DNA of 64,000 nucleotides, taken from positions 9,002,336 through 9,066,335 of the forward strand of contig NC_083340.1 of the NCBI RefSeq assembly GCF_019175385.1, written 5' to 3'. The stretch's first letter is position 1; every line of letters starts with the position of its first letter. Under the pieces are notes generated by a model, which saw only the letters and a program-made list of their open reading frames with translations, ran no database searches and had not been told where the DNA came from. A program made the position numbers and the translations under genes. Shown here piece after piece: positions 22,461 through 34,000 of this stretch. This stretch comes from Lycium barbarum. Its lineage: Eukaryota; Streptophyta; Magnoliopsida; Solanales; Solanaceae.

Positions 22461-23172
22461 AGGCGTTTCACCCTCCAATTTGAAGTTCAAATTTAAAGGT
22501 TTAATTTGAAATCAATGATTGTTTATGACATTTGAAAAAAACTTCAATTTCAATTTGAAAATTTGATTTCAAATCCCAAATCCCACTGAGAGATAGGATT
22601 TCAATTTCAAGTTTGTGATTTTAATTTTAAAAAATTTAAATTAACTCATAAGTTTATATTTTATAAAAAAGACCCATAACTTTAAATTTTATAAATAAAA
22701 AATAAAAAAATAGATCCATTCTCAACGTGAAAAGATTATTTGTACAATGTGGGAGGATTATATTAAAAAATAACTACTTCCTACTATTGTTATTGATTTA
22801 CTGGACCAGTAAATCTTTGTAAAAATTATGTTTTAATCGCAAGCATTTAATTATAAAAGGAAGATGTAGATATTCTGTTATGATTTACTAATTTGCTAAA
22901 ATTGTAAGAATCAAGCAAGGTGGATGGTTCTCACGAATTCTCAAATTTTTATGTTTATGAGAAAAAATAAAATCTAAATGCAAATAAAAATGCAACTTTA
23001 AACACAAACTAAAACCCTTGTATAGTTGTATGTTATTGTTGCCGCAAAACCTAATTCGAACTCTAAAGGCACCTTTTTTCTTTTTAGCATATAAATATAA
23101 TATATTCTCAGTTTTCTCAAACAAATTAAAATTAAATATTATGGTCTGCCACTTAAACAATTACTAGTCTAC

Positions 23173-23208
23173 ATGGAGGAGAACAAAGTTATTGCTACTG
23201 CTAATTAA
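23173..23208 (+). pseudogene. F-box gene 5' stub (11 codons)
   Basis: ATG GAG GAG AAC AAA begins a frame MEENKVIATAN* that corresponds to MEGNKIVASGN of the intact F-box gene at 38452. The stop TAA is created where the duplicated intron sequence begins. If this region is transcribed with RPC5, it would be an upstream open reading frame. Confidence 0.75.
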
Positions 23209-23520
23209 CCCTTTTCTTTTCGAAAACACATAACTAATCATTCGGTGAATATTGACTGTTATATTCAGGTAGTTTTTCAGTTTGCTTCGTTGTTATTTGC
23301 TGTATTTTGTTAATGTTGCTACACCCATTTGTCTCGTTTTGCTGTATTTGATTGGAAACATGGTTGCACTCTATTGTGGTTTGTGTTGTTTAATGTTTGA
23401 ACCATATTGTCTTTGTGCTGTTAATTGTATTTATTGGGGAAACTTTTAAGTCTGGACATCCTGTATTACATTTTATGTTTAAGTCGTTACTGCATATGTT
23501 TTCATAATTGCTGTATTTCT

Positions 23521-23845
23521 GCTTTACTTGAGCCGAGGGTCTATCGGAAACAACCTCTCTATCTGTCAAAGTAGGGGTAAGGTCTGCGTACACTCTACCC
23601 TCCCCAGCAGAGGCGGAGGGAGGAAGGACCAAGGAGGTTCATCCGAATCCCCTTCGGCGGAAAATTACACTGTTTATACATGGTTAAATTTATTTTTTAG
23701 GTATGTATAGTAGACGTTGAACCCCCTTTGGCTTTTTCGTGTGTTTACTTTGTCATATTTTGAAATCCTTTAGTGAAAATTCTGGCTCCGCCACTGCTCC
23801 CCAGACCCCCACTTGTGTGATTACACTGGGTATGTTGTTGCTGTT
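23521..23845 (+). mobile_element. Solanaceae-type SINE split by a hAT MITE
   Basis: The first half (gagccgagggtctatcgg, aggggtaaggtctgcgtac, ctctaccctccccag) ends at 23607. The second half (agaccccc..gattacactgggtatgttg) resumes at 23805. The 189-bp insert is flanked by the 8-bp TSD ctccccag. Confidence 0.88.
23608..23796. mobile_element. hAT MITE (cagRggcgg family), 8-bp TSD
   Basis: The ends cagaggcgga / tccgccactg are inverted repeats. The TSD ctccccag lies at 23600-23607 and 23797-23804. Same family as 28507-28679 and 42577-42764. Confidence 0.9.
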
Positions 23846-23977
23846 GAGTATCTAGCCAGAAGAAAGTGAATAAGTTAAGAAGCATAATGTAGTGAAGAAA
23901 TCTTGAAGGATTGCTGACCGTGATTAGAGTTTAGATTTAATTCACATGGTGATCTTTATTAGGTTTTATAAAATAAA

Positions 23978-24291
23978 GAGTTAATGATCAAAACCACACC
24001 TAAACTATTGTTTTTCCGCGAGTTTCACAGCCCAACTATCACCTGTTAGCTTGCCCTACCTGAACTATCGCCATCTATGTATTAAAACACAATCAGTTGT
24101 TCCCTTTTTCCTACCTGAACTATCACCAATTCTTCAGGTACGAAAAGGTAGGAAAAGGGAACAACTGATAGTTGAGGTGTGTTTTAATACATAGATGATG
24201 ATAGTTTAGGTAGGAAAAGCGAATAGGTGATAGTTGGAGTGTGAAACTTGAGGAAAAATGATAGTTCAGGTGTGTTTTTGACCATTATCTC
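23978..24291. mobile_element. Foldback Mutator-like MITE, 9-bp TSD
   Basis: Almost the whole 314 bp is one inverted repeat (arms about 140 bp: ends gagttaatgatcaaaac / gagataatggtcaaaa when read inward, then cacacctRaactat). The TSD taaaataaa lies at 23969-23977 and 24292-24300. The paralogous site in the CCHC gene (near 16010) lacks the element. Confidence 0.88.
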
Positions 24292-24612
24292 TAAAATAAA
24301 AGAACCAGAACACAAAGTACAAGAACAGAGAGTTTAATTCATGCCTGGAGCATTTTTTTTAATCATCATTCTTTTAGTGTGGACAGGTAGACTTAATTCT
24401 GTAAATGATGTGAATGATTTTTTGGATTAGCTTCCTTAAAGATGTAGCATGGCATGTCCTTGAAGCTCCAACCAAAACCAACGGCAAAAAATCAGAAAAA
24501 AGAGATTATGATTAGTTGCTCGCACTCAGCTCCAATTAATAAACCTTAAATCCTTCCTTAACCATTATTACTTGGATTGAAGTTTCACTTTTTGGCAGAG
24601 TACATCAAGAAA

Positions 24613-27600
24613 ATGGCGGAGATGGATTTGGATTTCGACGGTCCGAGTAAAGTTCCGACTAGGCAAGCCCGTTTTGCTCCCAAATTCTCTAAAGTGAAGC
24701 CCCAACCAGAAACCAAACCCAAAAGTGAAACACTGCCTTCATCTGATTCGGCTGTTTCGACGAAAAAGGAAGAATTGGGTTCACAACCCGCACTAACAGA
24801 TCATCTAGAGAAAAACGGAGCGGCAACGGGTAAGGACAACATTCCATTGGACCAGGAGACTACGGGAATCGACGTGGCAGAAGAACAAGTTGCGATGGAA
24901 ACTGACAGCGATCAAGATGAAGTTATTCGTGAAGTTGATGTGTGTTTTACCCCTTCCTTCGATCCCATCACTCAGGTTGATTTTTCTAGATTCAAGAAAC
25001 GGTTGTTTATTTGTTGAATTTTCCAAATTTTTCAGTTTGTTAAGAATAATTTTCTCTTCTTTGTCAGCTATATGTGTTTCAATATCCATTAAGGCCCGTA
25101 TGGCGTCCCTATGAATTGGAGGAAAGATGCCAAGAGGTGAGTTACAATTGCTTTTAATGTTTTTTGTTTGGTGAACAAATTGGTCATTTTTTATTATGCG
25201 AGATAATGAATAGCATCAAAGAGTAAATTGAAAATGCAATGTTAAAGACAAGAATGAACTGGCTGGTTTTAGATGACCAGCTTGGACGTCTGAATTCAGT
25301 TTTTTTTTTTTTTAAATATTTGCAGGTTAGGTTGAGACCTTCAACTGCAGAAATGGAGGTTGATTTGGCAATAGATTTTGATTCTAAAAATTTTGATAGA
25401 GACTCTGTTCATGCAGCAACGATGAAAAAGCAGGTTCATTTGATTTATCCTCTAAATTTAAAGAGAATCTTTGAGATTTATGGAAATGACTTTTAATATA
25501 TTTCTCTTCTTAAACTGCAATAGAGACAAAAGAAATTAGGTTATTTCTTTCCATACTGTGTAAGCCTTGGTGGGCAGAGTTACCCGGTACATTTGTTGGT
25601 AGCGGGTGGGAGGTAGCACATGCCTGGTGTAATAGTCCAGGTGTTTATAAAAAAGCTACACCACACGCGTGTGCACACACATTCTATATATATTCTCTCC
25701 TTTCCCTAGTGTCCGAGCATAAAATTATTAGAGATAGGCTTAATGCTGCTAGCAATTGGCTGCTAAGATCAGTTTTTCTCCCTTTTAAAAAAAAAATTGT
25801 ATTTTGCGAACTTTGACATTTAGATTCTGGAAACTCTACACTTGATATTTGTTCCCTTAGAAGGAAATATAGTTCTAATTGTTTTAGCCAGAATCTGATT
25901 ATTTCTCTTTTTCCAGACTCTTTCTACATCATGGGTGCCATTACCAAGTTGCGCCTCTGGATATGCTGTTGGGGTCCTCATTGGTGATAAGGTAAACAAT
26001 TTGTTGTTGATGGCTTAAATGCATGTTTAACTTCTAGCCTCGTGGAGATCTGATTGACTAAAAGTTAGTCTTCCGCACGTTTTGTATGTGCTTATGCATG
26101 TTCAGCTTTTGTCCTTCTCTTTTTCAAAAACTAATTAGGACCATAAAAATGTCGGGTGGCTACTCTCTCAACTTCAAGTCCAACAAAGTCAATTTTATAT
26201 CAAAAGAAAAAAAATATCAAAGCTTGTTAATGTTCCCCATAGTCATGCTCGTGCTTCCTGTTTGTTATGCAGTTCCACCTCAACCCTGTTCATGCAGTTG
26301 TACAGCTCCGACCATCACATCAGCATCTTAAGGAAAGTGAGTTGAAGAAGAATATTACCTCCAGCAATGACGAAAAAAATGTCGAAAATGAAGACGTCAA
26401 GGAGAAAAAGCCTGTGGCTCCATCAAAGAAACAGGTTCATTTCATGATTTGCTCCATGATGCCAGCTCCTAAACCCAACTTACATGGACTATGAATATGA
26501 TTGCTTTTCATGCGATATTATGGTATAGATCAGTGGCTAGCACTTAAAATATCATATGTCAAGGACTTTCCGGTTCCTGATTTACCAGGTTTGCCACATT
26601 TTTGGAAAATTAATGATAAAGATTGGTCTTCTGTGGTTAAGCACTTTGCTACTTTCAAGAGTTTTTTTTTTTTCAAGTACGGTAAACTCCACACTCAAAC
26701 CCTCCTACCCAGGAGCTCAGTACCCGCCTTTCCACTTTGCCTCACTTGGTGACTCTGAGTCAACCCCAACCTTATTGTTGGAGGTGGAGGATCTTTTGCA
26801 ACTAGCCTATACCTTCCGTGATGATGTTCAAACTTTTTGTATAAGTGCTTTACCTTTTCTTTGATTTATTTTTGAAACATATACCTTTTGTGCAGAACAA
26901 ACCATCTGGGAACGAAAAGGATATTGGAGAGGTATGACACCTCTGAACATGTACCGACAAATTTTCCGCTTTTCAATATTAGCAACAACTCTCCATATTG
27001 TTCTTTAGCTTGAGTGGCTGCTGATTTTTCATCTACTATGGTTTGGATTGACGTTTCTGTTGCAAGTGTTCTATTTATATTTGCTCAAGAGCAGTTAGCT
27101 TTCTCCATGCAGTTGCAAATATCATTTCAAACAGTTTCATTAATGCAGATCCTTGTGAAGTTATTGATATCTGTTTTATTTCCTGTTTAGCATTGGTTAC
27201 ATCTAAAATACCATGGAGCCAGGAGTGACATTTCAGCCAGACATCTGCAGAAAATGGCTGTGGAGGAAGGTTCTCCAGTACCATTTTCAATGAACCCGTA
27301 TGTGTGCTAATATGGTTGATTTTTCTTTTCTTGAGCGATATGATTTTTGCAAATTGCTGCTGTTCAGGACAACTAAAAGAAGCATTTTTCCTGCCTCGGA
27401 GCGTAAATTTAACTACTCTCATTCTTATTCTAAGACCAGTTTTCTTTATTGCTAATTTGATACGCAGGGGTGATTATCTGAACGCCTTTTGTCCTGGAAG
27501 ACCAGCCGACACTGACAAATTCAAAAAGCTTCGAATAAGGTACTGCAACTGCTCTAATTGGTCCTTCACATCGATTTTTTTTGACATTGAAAGGTTTGGA

Positions 27601-30600
27601 GGTGTTGCTAACGACAAAAACAATTTTTTTATTTACATCTATGATCATATAGCTGTCTTCTTCTTTGTTGTGGGGTGTTATCGTCCTCTAGTATTGCACT
27701 ATCGCTGCACCATTTCACTACTGCAAATTATTATTTTTTCATGGAAATTGCAAATTACTGTAATGTATTTCCTTATTTCCTGCTTTTCTTTTTATTTATT
27801 TATTCACTTTTTGCTTTCTGTACAATGTTGAGTAGAGGGTTGTGATGATCTTTGATTACTTGTTCATAATCTAGTTTCTTAGTTAGCAATTGAGTTGTCT
27901 TTGGTTGATGGACTGGTAATTTCCTACAATAACCGGGATTGGATTCACATAGTAGCTTAGCCTAGTCGCTGCGTCAATGAATGTAATTCTCACCGACTAA
28001 CTTTGTAGATCAAAGTGGAAAAGAAAACATTTTTCTGAGCTGGGGAAAGTTCTCTTTAGTTAAAAAGGAGGGGGCACAGGATTGCTCTGGCTTGGACTTG
28101 GGGAGAACGGAGAATTTCACTAACAGAATCAAGTTTAACAAACTATTGTGCAGGGGATTTCTAAGAATGCAGCATTGGGAGGTTTAGCTAATCTTTGGTG
28201 GTGTGTCAAGTTGGAGCAAATAAGATTTGGGGGAAAATTAGGAGAGAATGTAAACACATGAAAAGAGTGGAAGCTATTAGTCGCTCAAACACTAAGGTCT
28301 ATCTAATCATTGGCAAATGTTGTTTCATGGATCTATTAGTAGCAAGTCTATTCTTTTTTCCCCCTGATTTTGATGGTTGAACTTTGTCTATAATTAGGTC
28401 AAGTACATATTGGTCTTCCCTCTAAGGGACGCTTTAGAAACAGTCTAACTCCTAAATTTTCTCGTGCCATCAGAGGCAAAAAGCGAAAAACAATCTCCGG
28501 TCTACTTAGAGGCGGAGCCAAGGTCTGAAGCTTATGGGTTCAGGATTCTAGTCTGAAGTTATTGGGTTCTAAATTAGTAATTTATACTTATTCAATAATT
28601 TTTTTAAAAAAATACAGAGTTTGAACCAAAGCTACTGGATTCGGCCGAACCTGTAACCGAAGCATTAGTTTTGCCCCTGGGTCTACTGGGACTATGAAGG
28701 TTTAGATACTAACACCGTGAAGTGGTAGGCTAAGCAGGAAAATGAGAGTACTCTGACTTTAATTGCAAGGCACAATTAAAGCTGCATTTAGAAGTATTTA
28801 GAAAGAAAAGTGACTCAAGACAGTAAAATTTAAAAACATTATATGTAAGTTGTAGAGATAAAATAACAATAAACACAAACAACTACATGGACAAATCAAA
28901 GCAGACAGAGGTCGTGGCTTTGAGTTTCACCGCCACTATTATCAAATAGAATTTTCCCCGTGCTCGCGCTCTCTAAAATAGCTTAAACTTTTATGTGAGA
29001 TGTTCCCTCACTTCAACATATATTCTTTGTTTATGGAAGGAAGCATTGTTATCCCCACTTTTCTAAAAAATGTATTTCAAAGTCAATTGTGGTGTTTGTT
29101 TTGGGGGGGGGGGGGGGGGGGGGGGGTTGGTTAAAGGTTAAAGCTTTGTTGCTCTCTTGGTTTTCCATTATAGTAAATATGAGCGGTACGAAATGCAAGG
29201 ATACATTATGCTTCGTTTTTGCAGAGAGCCTAGTCTGCCAAAAAGTGGTTTTTGTACTTGATTTTTTAGCAATGAAATAAAAAAGAAAACGTGGTCTTTG
29301 CTTCTTTCTAGTTTAGAAATAATTGGCAGATCTACAAAACTCTTCGGAGCAGTTATGTGATAATCTTAATTTCATTTCTTTTTTCATCACTCCTTGAGGC
29401 CAAGGACGGGAGTGGACTGTTGTTCCAGAATTTGCAGTTGGACACATTTTCATCACTGGTCATCTGATCCTTGATGTTCTACCTTTGTCATCTATCAAAT
29501 TGACTTATTTTCATATATCGTAAAAAAAAACTTTATCCTTAATAGCCATCAGTTGAAGTTGATCCCTTGGAATTAATTATTATTGACCGATGTTACTAAT
29601 ATTTGTTGTGGGTGTGCTGATATAGTTTGACATAAATATGCAGCCTCTGACTTGAATTGCTTCTGTTTGTGATTCTTCTATTGTCTTTCTCTAGCCAGAA
29701 ATTTGCTGTTTCTTATCTTTAATATCTCAGCCGTGTGAATAGATAGCAGTTCTTGATATGCCATGTTTCTCAACTATCTTAAATAAACATTCTTTCCCAG
29801 TCATTATATGCTACTCCTAACATGTAAATTGTTTAATGGATGGTTTTCAGGTTGTCTCAATTACCTCTTGAAGAACGGGTTAGAACTTGGCTTCTTGAGG
29901 TTTGTACCCACTATTTGGATTGTGTGCTTGCATGTATCTTCTTATGCCTGCAACAAAGTTCATTTACATGGCCCCGTGGTCCTTTTAACTCATAAAGGCA
30001 GTACATTTCTAAATCTGACAGGGGCCTCCAATTCATCGTTTTGATGCTCTAAAGCACCTAGCGCCAGATAATCCTGTTGACGAGATTATGAGAGTCCTCC
30101 AAAGATACGCTCAATTAGTTCAAGGATTGTGGGTTCCAAAAAGTTCATTAGTCTATGGGACGAATAGTGGAATTGAAGTTTTAGCGAGGAATTTTGTTCT
30201 TTATGAGTTTACCAAGAGTATCTTTATTAAGAAGTCAGTTTTTGGCAGGAGGCCTGAATTCCTTAAAGCTGCGACACCAGCACTAAAATCATTAGCTGTT
30301 GAGAGGCCTGACCTGAATGATTGGAAGCTCAAAGAGCATCCTGACAAGAAATTTGAAAACCTTTATGGTGATGTTGTGAGAGAGCAGCAAGCTACCTGGG
30401 AGTGCTTGGGGAAAAAGATCAATGAGGTTTTGCCTGGAGGAAGAAACAGGACTGCTGTGAAGAATCCCTTAAACCCAAATGCCAAAATTCCTGCATTGCC
30501 AAGTGGTGATAAACCCACTCCTAGCTCACTTTTGAGAACATCCGTGTCTGAAGAAATTCGAGAAGCTTTACCAAAGGCGCTTCAAAATGTATTTAGGACT

Positions 30601-33091
30601 TATAAGGTTTGCAGGTGAGATCTCTGAAAACGACTTATGAACTTGCTGCCTTTGTTGTTTAGCATCTAGTGAATAGTGATTTTGGATATTCATCATCTTA
30701 GTCACGCAAATTGTTAGAGTCTGAGAATAAGTAGGCGTTTGGCCATAGATTTCAAATATTTTTTTACTTTATTCGGAATTTATGAAGTTGGAGTTGTGTT
30801 TGGTTATACTTTTTGCAAAGGAGAGAATAGAACACTTTATTGAAAGTAATGAAGATGGAATTGGAAAACAGTTTGGAGCACTTATCCAAATTTGGACATC
30901 CAACTTTAAGTTGGATCTGAAAATTTTATTATCAAACACTGATTTTGAAATGAAGTGAAAAATTATTCCGGAAGAAAGTGAATAATTCTCATGGCCAAAC
31001 GGATCCTTGCAGAAACCTGGGTCAAAGAGGTGGTTTATTGACCTTGGTTTGATTGCTCTGTAATTTTACAATCACGTCCGGGCTTTTTTAAATTACTTAT
31101 GCTCCCTCCAACTTCTGCCACCTGTTGTCGCCCCTTTGTGTTTGGTTCAAGAAACCCCCCCCCCCCCCCCACCCCACCCCCCTCTCTCCATCCTTCATAA
31201 TCTTGTCTCACTAATCACATCATCTTTTTATGGTTTTTGATATTATCCTTTGGATCCTTATGGAATGCGTAAATAGGTGGTTATTTTTCTCCCCTGGAGG
31301 CTATGTTGCTCGGACTGTTCAAAAATGTCAACGGGTGCGTGTCGTATTCTCCAAAAGTAGTGTATTTTTGGAGAATCCGACACGGGTGCAGCATTGACAG
31401 TGAAGAGTCCACGCAACTTAGCCTGCAAGTCAATTAGCTCTTTACATAATTCTTCCTGATTTCACCCTGCCTCTATTTGATTGTTTCATCCTGAGTATGA
31501 CCAGTCTTCTAAAAGGATGAGGTGGTCTAGTTATAGGACATTTTTCTTTTCTTTGGAATATTTTAATACCTTTGAGTAGTGGTAATCCATTGCCCCTCAA
31601 AAGTCTTGTTTATGTTGACTTGTCAGTTGAGGTAACTTGTGTGAGTATTTAGGTCGAAAATATCCATCACAAGATTTATGCTTTTGTCTTTCTGGTATGT
31701 TATATACTCTCTCGGTTTCAATTTGTTTGTCTTACTTCCCTTTTTAGTCCGTTTGAAGAAGAATGCATCTTTCCTTTTTTGGCAACTCAACTTTCCACAT
31801 GACATGTTTAAAATCACAAGGTTAAAGGACATTTAGGTACATTTTACATATCTTTAATTTAAGACCACAAGATTCAAAAGTATTCTTTACTTTTTCAAAC
31901 TTCGTGCCAAGTCAAAACTAGACAAACAAATTGAAACGGAGGGAGTATCTACTTTACTTTTCTAGAATGGGAATGGATCATAACTTAGAATATATTACAT
32001 TGTCTTTTTCCTGAGATTTAGAAGGAACAGAGTATTTTTGTTGTTCAAGAAAAAACTGTGCATGACTTATTTCATTTAACATGATTTCCTCCATCTAATT
32101 TGTGACCCCTAACAGATTGACAATCCACTTTTTACTTTTTGCCAGTTTCCAACAGATCTGCAAAGTTCTGCAAACACCGGCAGATTCTAAGTCATCTCCT
32201 GAAAAGGGAGCTCCAAAGAAAGCTATAAGTGCAGCCGTTGGTGTTTCTGATGCACCTCAAGAGGAGATACAGGCAGCGCTTAATCAGGTTGCTGTAAACA
32301 TCCATGGTGTCTATGTTTTGAAGTCATCGCCAGATAATCCACAGTATGACGAATTGAGGTTAGTAACTATTGCTATTATAACTAAAACTAATTGATGAAC
32401 ACCTGACTAATACATAGTTTTGGTTATCAGGAAAGTTGTAATTGATCTTTTTATGGCTGAAGGGCCTAGTGCAAAGCTAAAGAAAGCATCTATATTTGAA
32501 GCTGCCAAGTTGCAACTGAAAAGGGATATTACTAGTGTTGAGTTTCAAAAGGTGAGTAGTGCTTCTTTACTTGTCATGAGAATCTAGGAATATCTTCTTT
32601 GACATTATTGTATGGATTCTCACGTAATTGGTTATTATTATAGTTGATGTAGTGATTCAATTAGTCAATACGCCTACTTCAGGTTATTTAAATACTTGCA
32701 AATAATTTGTCTTTGAAGGCATATGTACGGGTCTCTAAAAATTGTGGTTCTCTAAATCTCGCATGGAATTTTTTGACTGAATATGAAATGTAACAGTTCC
32801 AAAATTCCATGTTATCTGATTCTATACTCGGCATCATTGTGGTCTAGAATCCTTCATCTTGTACTGTGAATGAGCTCCAGTGTGAAATGTTGTCGGTCCA
32901 TCATATTGCATGATGTTTCTAAAATTGATTCATTGCTTTTGTCTAATTTCCTGATAGAATAAATAAAGAAAATACTTTTTTGACTACCTGAATGCTAAAT
33001 ATTTTTCTATGCTCCGCAGGTTATGAAGGAACTATGTCATTCAAAAAATTCAGCATGGGCTTTGGGAAGCGGTGACAGCGATCCACAATAG
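24613..33091 (+). CDS. RPC5: DNA-directed RNA polymerase III subunit RPC5
   Basis: Thirteen exons join in frame to 679 codons: 24613-24975, 25068-25136, 25326-25433, 25917-25991, 26273-26434, 26896-26931, 27191-27297, 27468-27539, 29851-29899, 30022-30614, 32146-32358, 32431-32551 and 33020-33091. All junctions are GT..AG and the phases match. The product resembles the RPC5 (Sin/POLR3E, yeast C37) family, which with RPC4 forms the Pol III subcomplex for initiation, termination and reinitiation on tRNA and 5S genes in the nucleus. Visible parts: an acidic N-terminus (MAEMDLDFDGPSKVPTRQAR), an LYVFQYPLRP strand typical of the dimerisation fold, HWLHLKYHGARSD..FSMNP, PLEERVRTWLLEGPPIHRF, and long winged-helix-like C-terminal parts (LQRYAQLVQGLWVPKSSL; FRTYKVCSFQQICKVL). 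The length fits. Start: first ATG of the exon-1 frame with the family-like N-terminus; an in-frame ATG at 24577 would add 12 codons. The large intron 8 carries MITEs and a 24-G run. Confidence 0.92.
25560..25645 (+). mobile_element. SINE-like fragment in RPC5 intron 3
   Basis: The stretch ttggtgggcagagttacccg followed by tggtagcgggtgggaggtag resembles a Solanaceae SINE 3' part that is common in introns. No TSD could be set. Confidence 0.45.
26675..26830 (-). mobile_element. Possible SINE fragment in RPC5 intron 5
   Basis: The minus strand has caacaataaggttggggttg, then a gagtcacc tract and a GC-richer body, with a poly-T tail on the plus strand (26660-26674). This layout fits a retroposed SINE in minus orientation. 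Family not certain. Confidence 0.35.
28507..28679. mobile_element. hAT MITE, 8-bp TSD (RPC5 intron 8)
   Basis: The left end tagaggcggagcc and right end gttttgcccctg belong to the cagRggcgg family. The TSD ggtctact lies at 28499-28506 and 28680-28687. The inside shows cttatgggttcaggatt / gaacc..ggattcgg. Confidence 0.85.
29103..29126 (+). repeat. 24-base poly-G run (RPC5 intron 8)
   Basis: Uninterrupted G tract in the sense strand of an intron. The exact length is likely to be unreliable in sequencing. Confidence 0.85.
30734..31002. mobile_element. MITE with ggcgtttggccat ends (RPC5 intron 10)
   Basis: The left end ggcgtttggccatag and the right end ctcatggccaaacgg are inverted. The inside is AT-rich without coding content. 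TSD not certain. Confidence 0.6.
31155..31185 (+). repeat. Poly-C tract (RPC5 intron 10)
   Basis: Sixteen C (31155-31170) followed by accccacccccc. Confidence 0.85.
31301..31421. mobile_element. Short MITE, ctatgttgctcggac family
   Basis: A 121-bp near-palindrome: ends ctatgttgctcggactgttc / gaagagtccacgcaacttag. The internal tgcgtgtcgtattctcc / ggagaatccgacacg pairs with itself. A common Solanaceae palindromic element. Confidence 0.75.
31703..31947. mobile_element. Stowaway-like MITE (RPC5 intron 10)
   Basis: The ends tactctctcggtttcaattt / aaattgaaacggagggagta are inverted and flanked by TA. Internal sequence matches the Stowaway type at 7273-7510 (aagaccacaagattcaaaag, tgccaagtcaaa). Confidence 0.85.
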
Positions 33092-33870
33092 TCTGCATTC
33101 TTTAATTCAAGTTGTACAGGTCATGGAAAGTACATGTTAGTTGCGGAAATTCTCAGCAAGTTAGCTTTGGTTGAGGTTTCACTTTACTCTTGAGAAGCAC
33201 AATTGTTTAGCTTTGGGGTTATACCATGTCTCAAAGTTAGGAAACGCGTTGCTAGTTGCCAACTTACCATTATCGCGATAGGAGGATCAATAACTATGCA
33301 TAAAATTAAGTAGAGTCGATTTGATTATTTAAGATTTTTAAATTACGTTTTGTGGCCTTAACCGAACGAATTAAAATTAGTCGGTAAAAGTTATGAAAAA
33401 AAGTTTAAGCTATTAAAAGGCTTTAAAGGCCTAGGTGCAAGTAGGATTTCATCTGACTATTGATGAAGATATAATTACATAAATAAAATGTGCTTCCTTT
33501 AACAACTTAAGCTTTTAGAATAGAGATAGTCATGTATCTCAACATAGTATAAGAGCATACAAAGATCATGAGTTCGAATCACACCCCCATGTTGAATTGT
33601 ATCAAGTCGGTGAGTGGGAGGTAATTTTATCTTTTTAGATGGTTTACACCTTTTGAACTAGCTTTTGAAATTGAATTAGACTCAAAATTCACTTTCTTAT
33701 CGTAATATCAGATTCATACTCACCCAATTCCTGTTCCACCTTTGGCCTCTATATTATCTTATCCATGCTCGAGTTAACAGGCTTGAGAGTTTGAGTGGTG
33801 TTGAATTGTCCCATATTGGTGGGCGAGAGACAAGTGTTGAGCTTAATGGCGAGAGACAAAGTGTTGTAAA
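33092..33870 (+). other. RPC5 3' UTR and flank
   Basis: No coding frame. It includes a small tRNA-SINE-like tract near 33560-33610 (gagttcgaatcacacc). The transcript end is not identifiable. Confidence 0.4.
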
Positions 33871-33872
33871 TA

Positions 33873-34000
33873 ATATAACAACAACATACCTAGTGTATTT
33901 TCACAGGTGAGGTTTAGGGAGAGTAGATTGTACGTAGACTTTATTCGTACCTCATGGAGATAGAGAGGTTGTTTCAGAAACACCTCGGCTTAAGTAACAC
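33873..34000 (-). mobile_element. Degraded Solanaceae-type SINE
   Basis: aacaacaacatacctagtg, ggtttagggagagtagattg and acgtagactttattcg match the family core with many changes. It is an older copy and no TSD is visible. Confidence 0.75.

Larger units (their letters stand above)
21950..23204 (+). repeat. Segmental duplication of the F-box gene 5' region
   Basis: Blocks in the same order as 37390-38490: the gggtcaaa/cataac repeat, then tgctataaaagga..ttatttataagggaaattta, then ttattgttgccg..aaacc..ctc.aaaggc, then tctgccac..acatggagg. The copy keeps the TATA box and the first 11 codons of the F-box frame and ends abruptly at about 23204. It has extra DNA at about 22330-22980, including a tRNA-derived SINE. 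Confidence 0.8.
23205..24475 (+). repeat. Segmental duplication of CCHC/KH gene intron 1
   Basis: It aligns in order with about 14802-16180: aacccttttctttt, cacata.ctaatc, ttcaggtagtttttca, gctgtattttgttaatgttg, tctattgtggtttgt, then ggggaaact..tcctgtatt, aattcacRtggYgatc, gagagtttaattca, cctggagcattt, and gatgtagcat..catgtccttgaa. The copy lacks about 0.8 kb present at 15110-15900. It has its own SINE, hAT MITE and Mutator-like MITE. It lies directly upstream of RPC5 and could supply its 5' UTR intron. Confidence 0.85.

Noticed and set aside
15239..23845. SINEs at 15239 and 23521 as one ancestral insertion carried by the duplication
   Set aside because: They sit on opposite sides of the shared ggggaaact..cctgtatt block, so they are independent insertions.
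27304..27831. 175-codon plus-strand frame
   Set aside because: It spans introns 7-8 and exon 8 of RPC5 in another frame; its composition is Phe/Leu/Ile-rich intronic noise.
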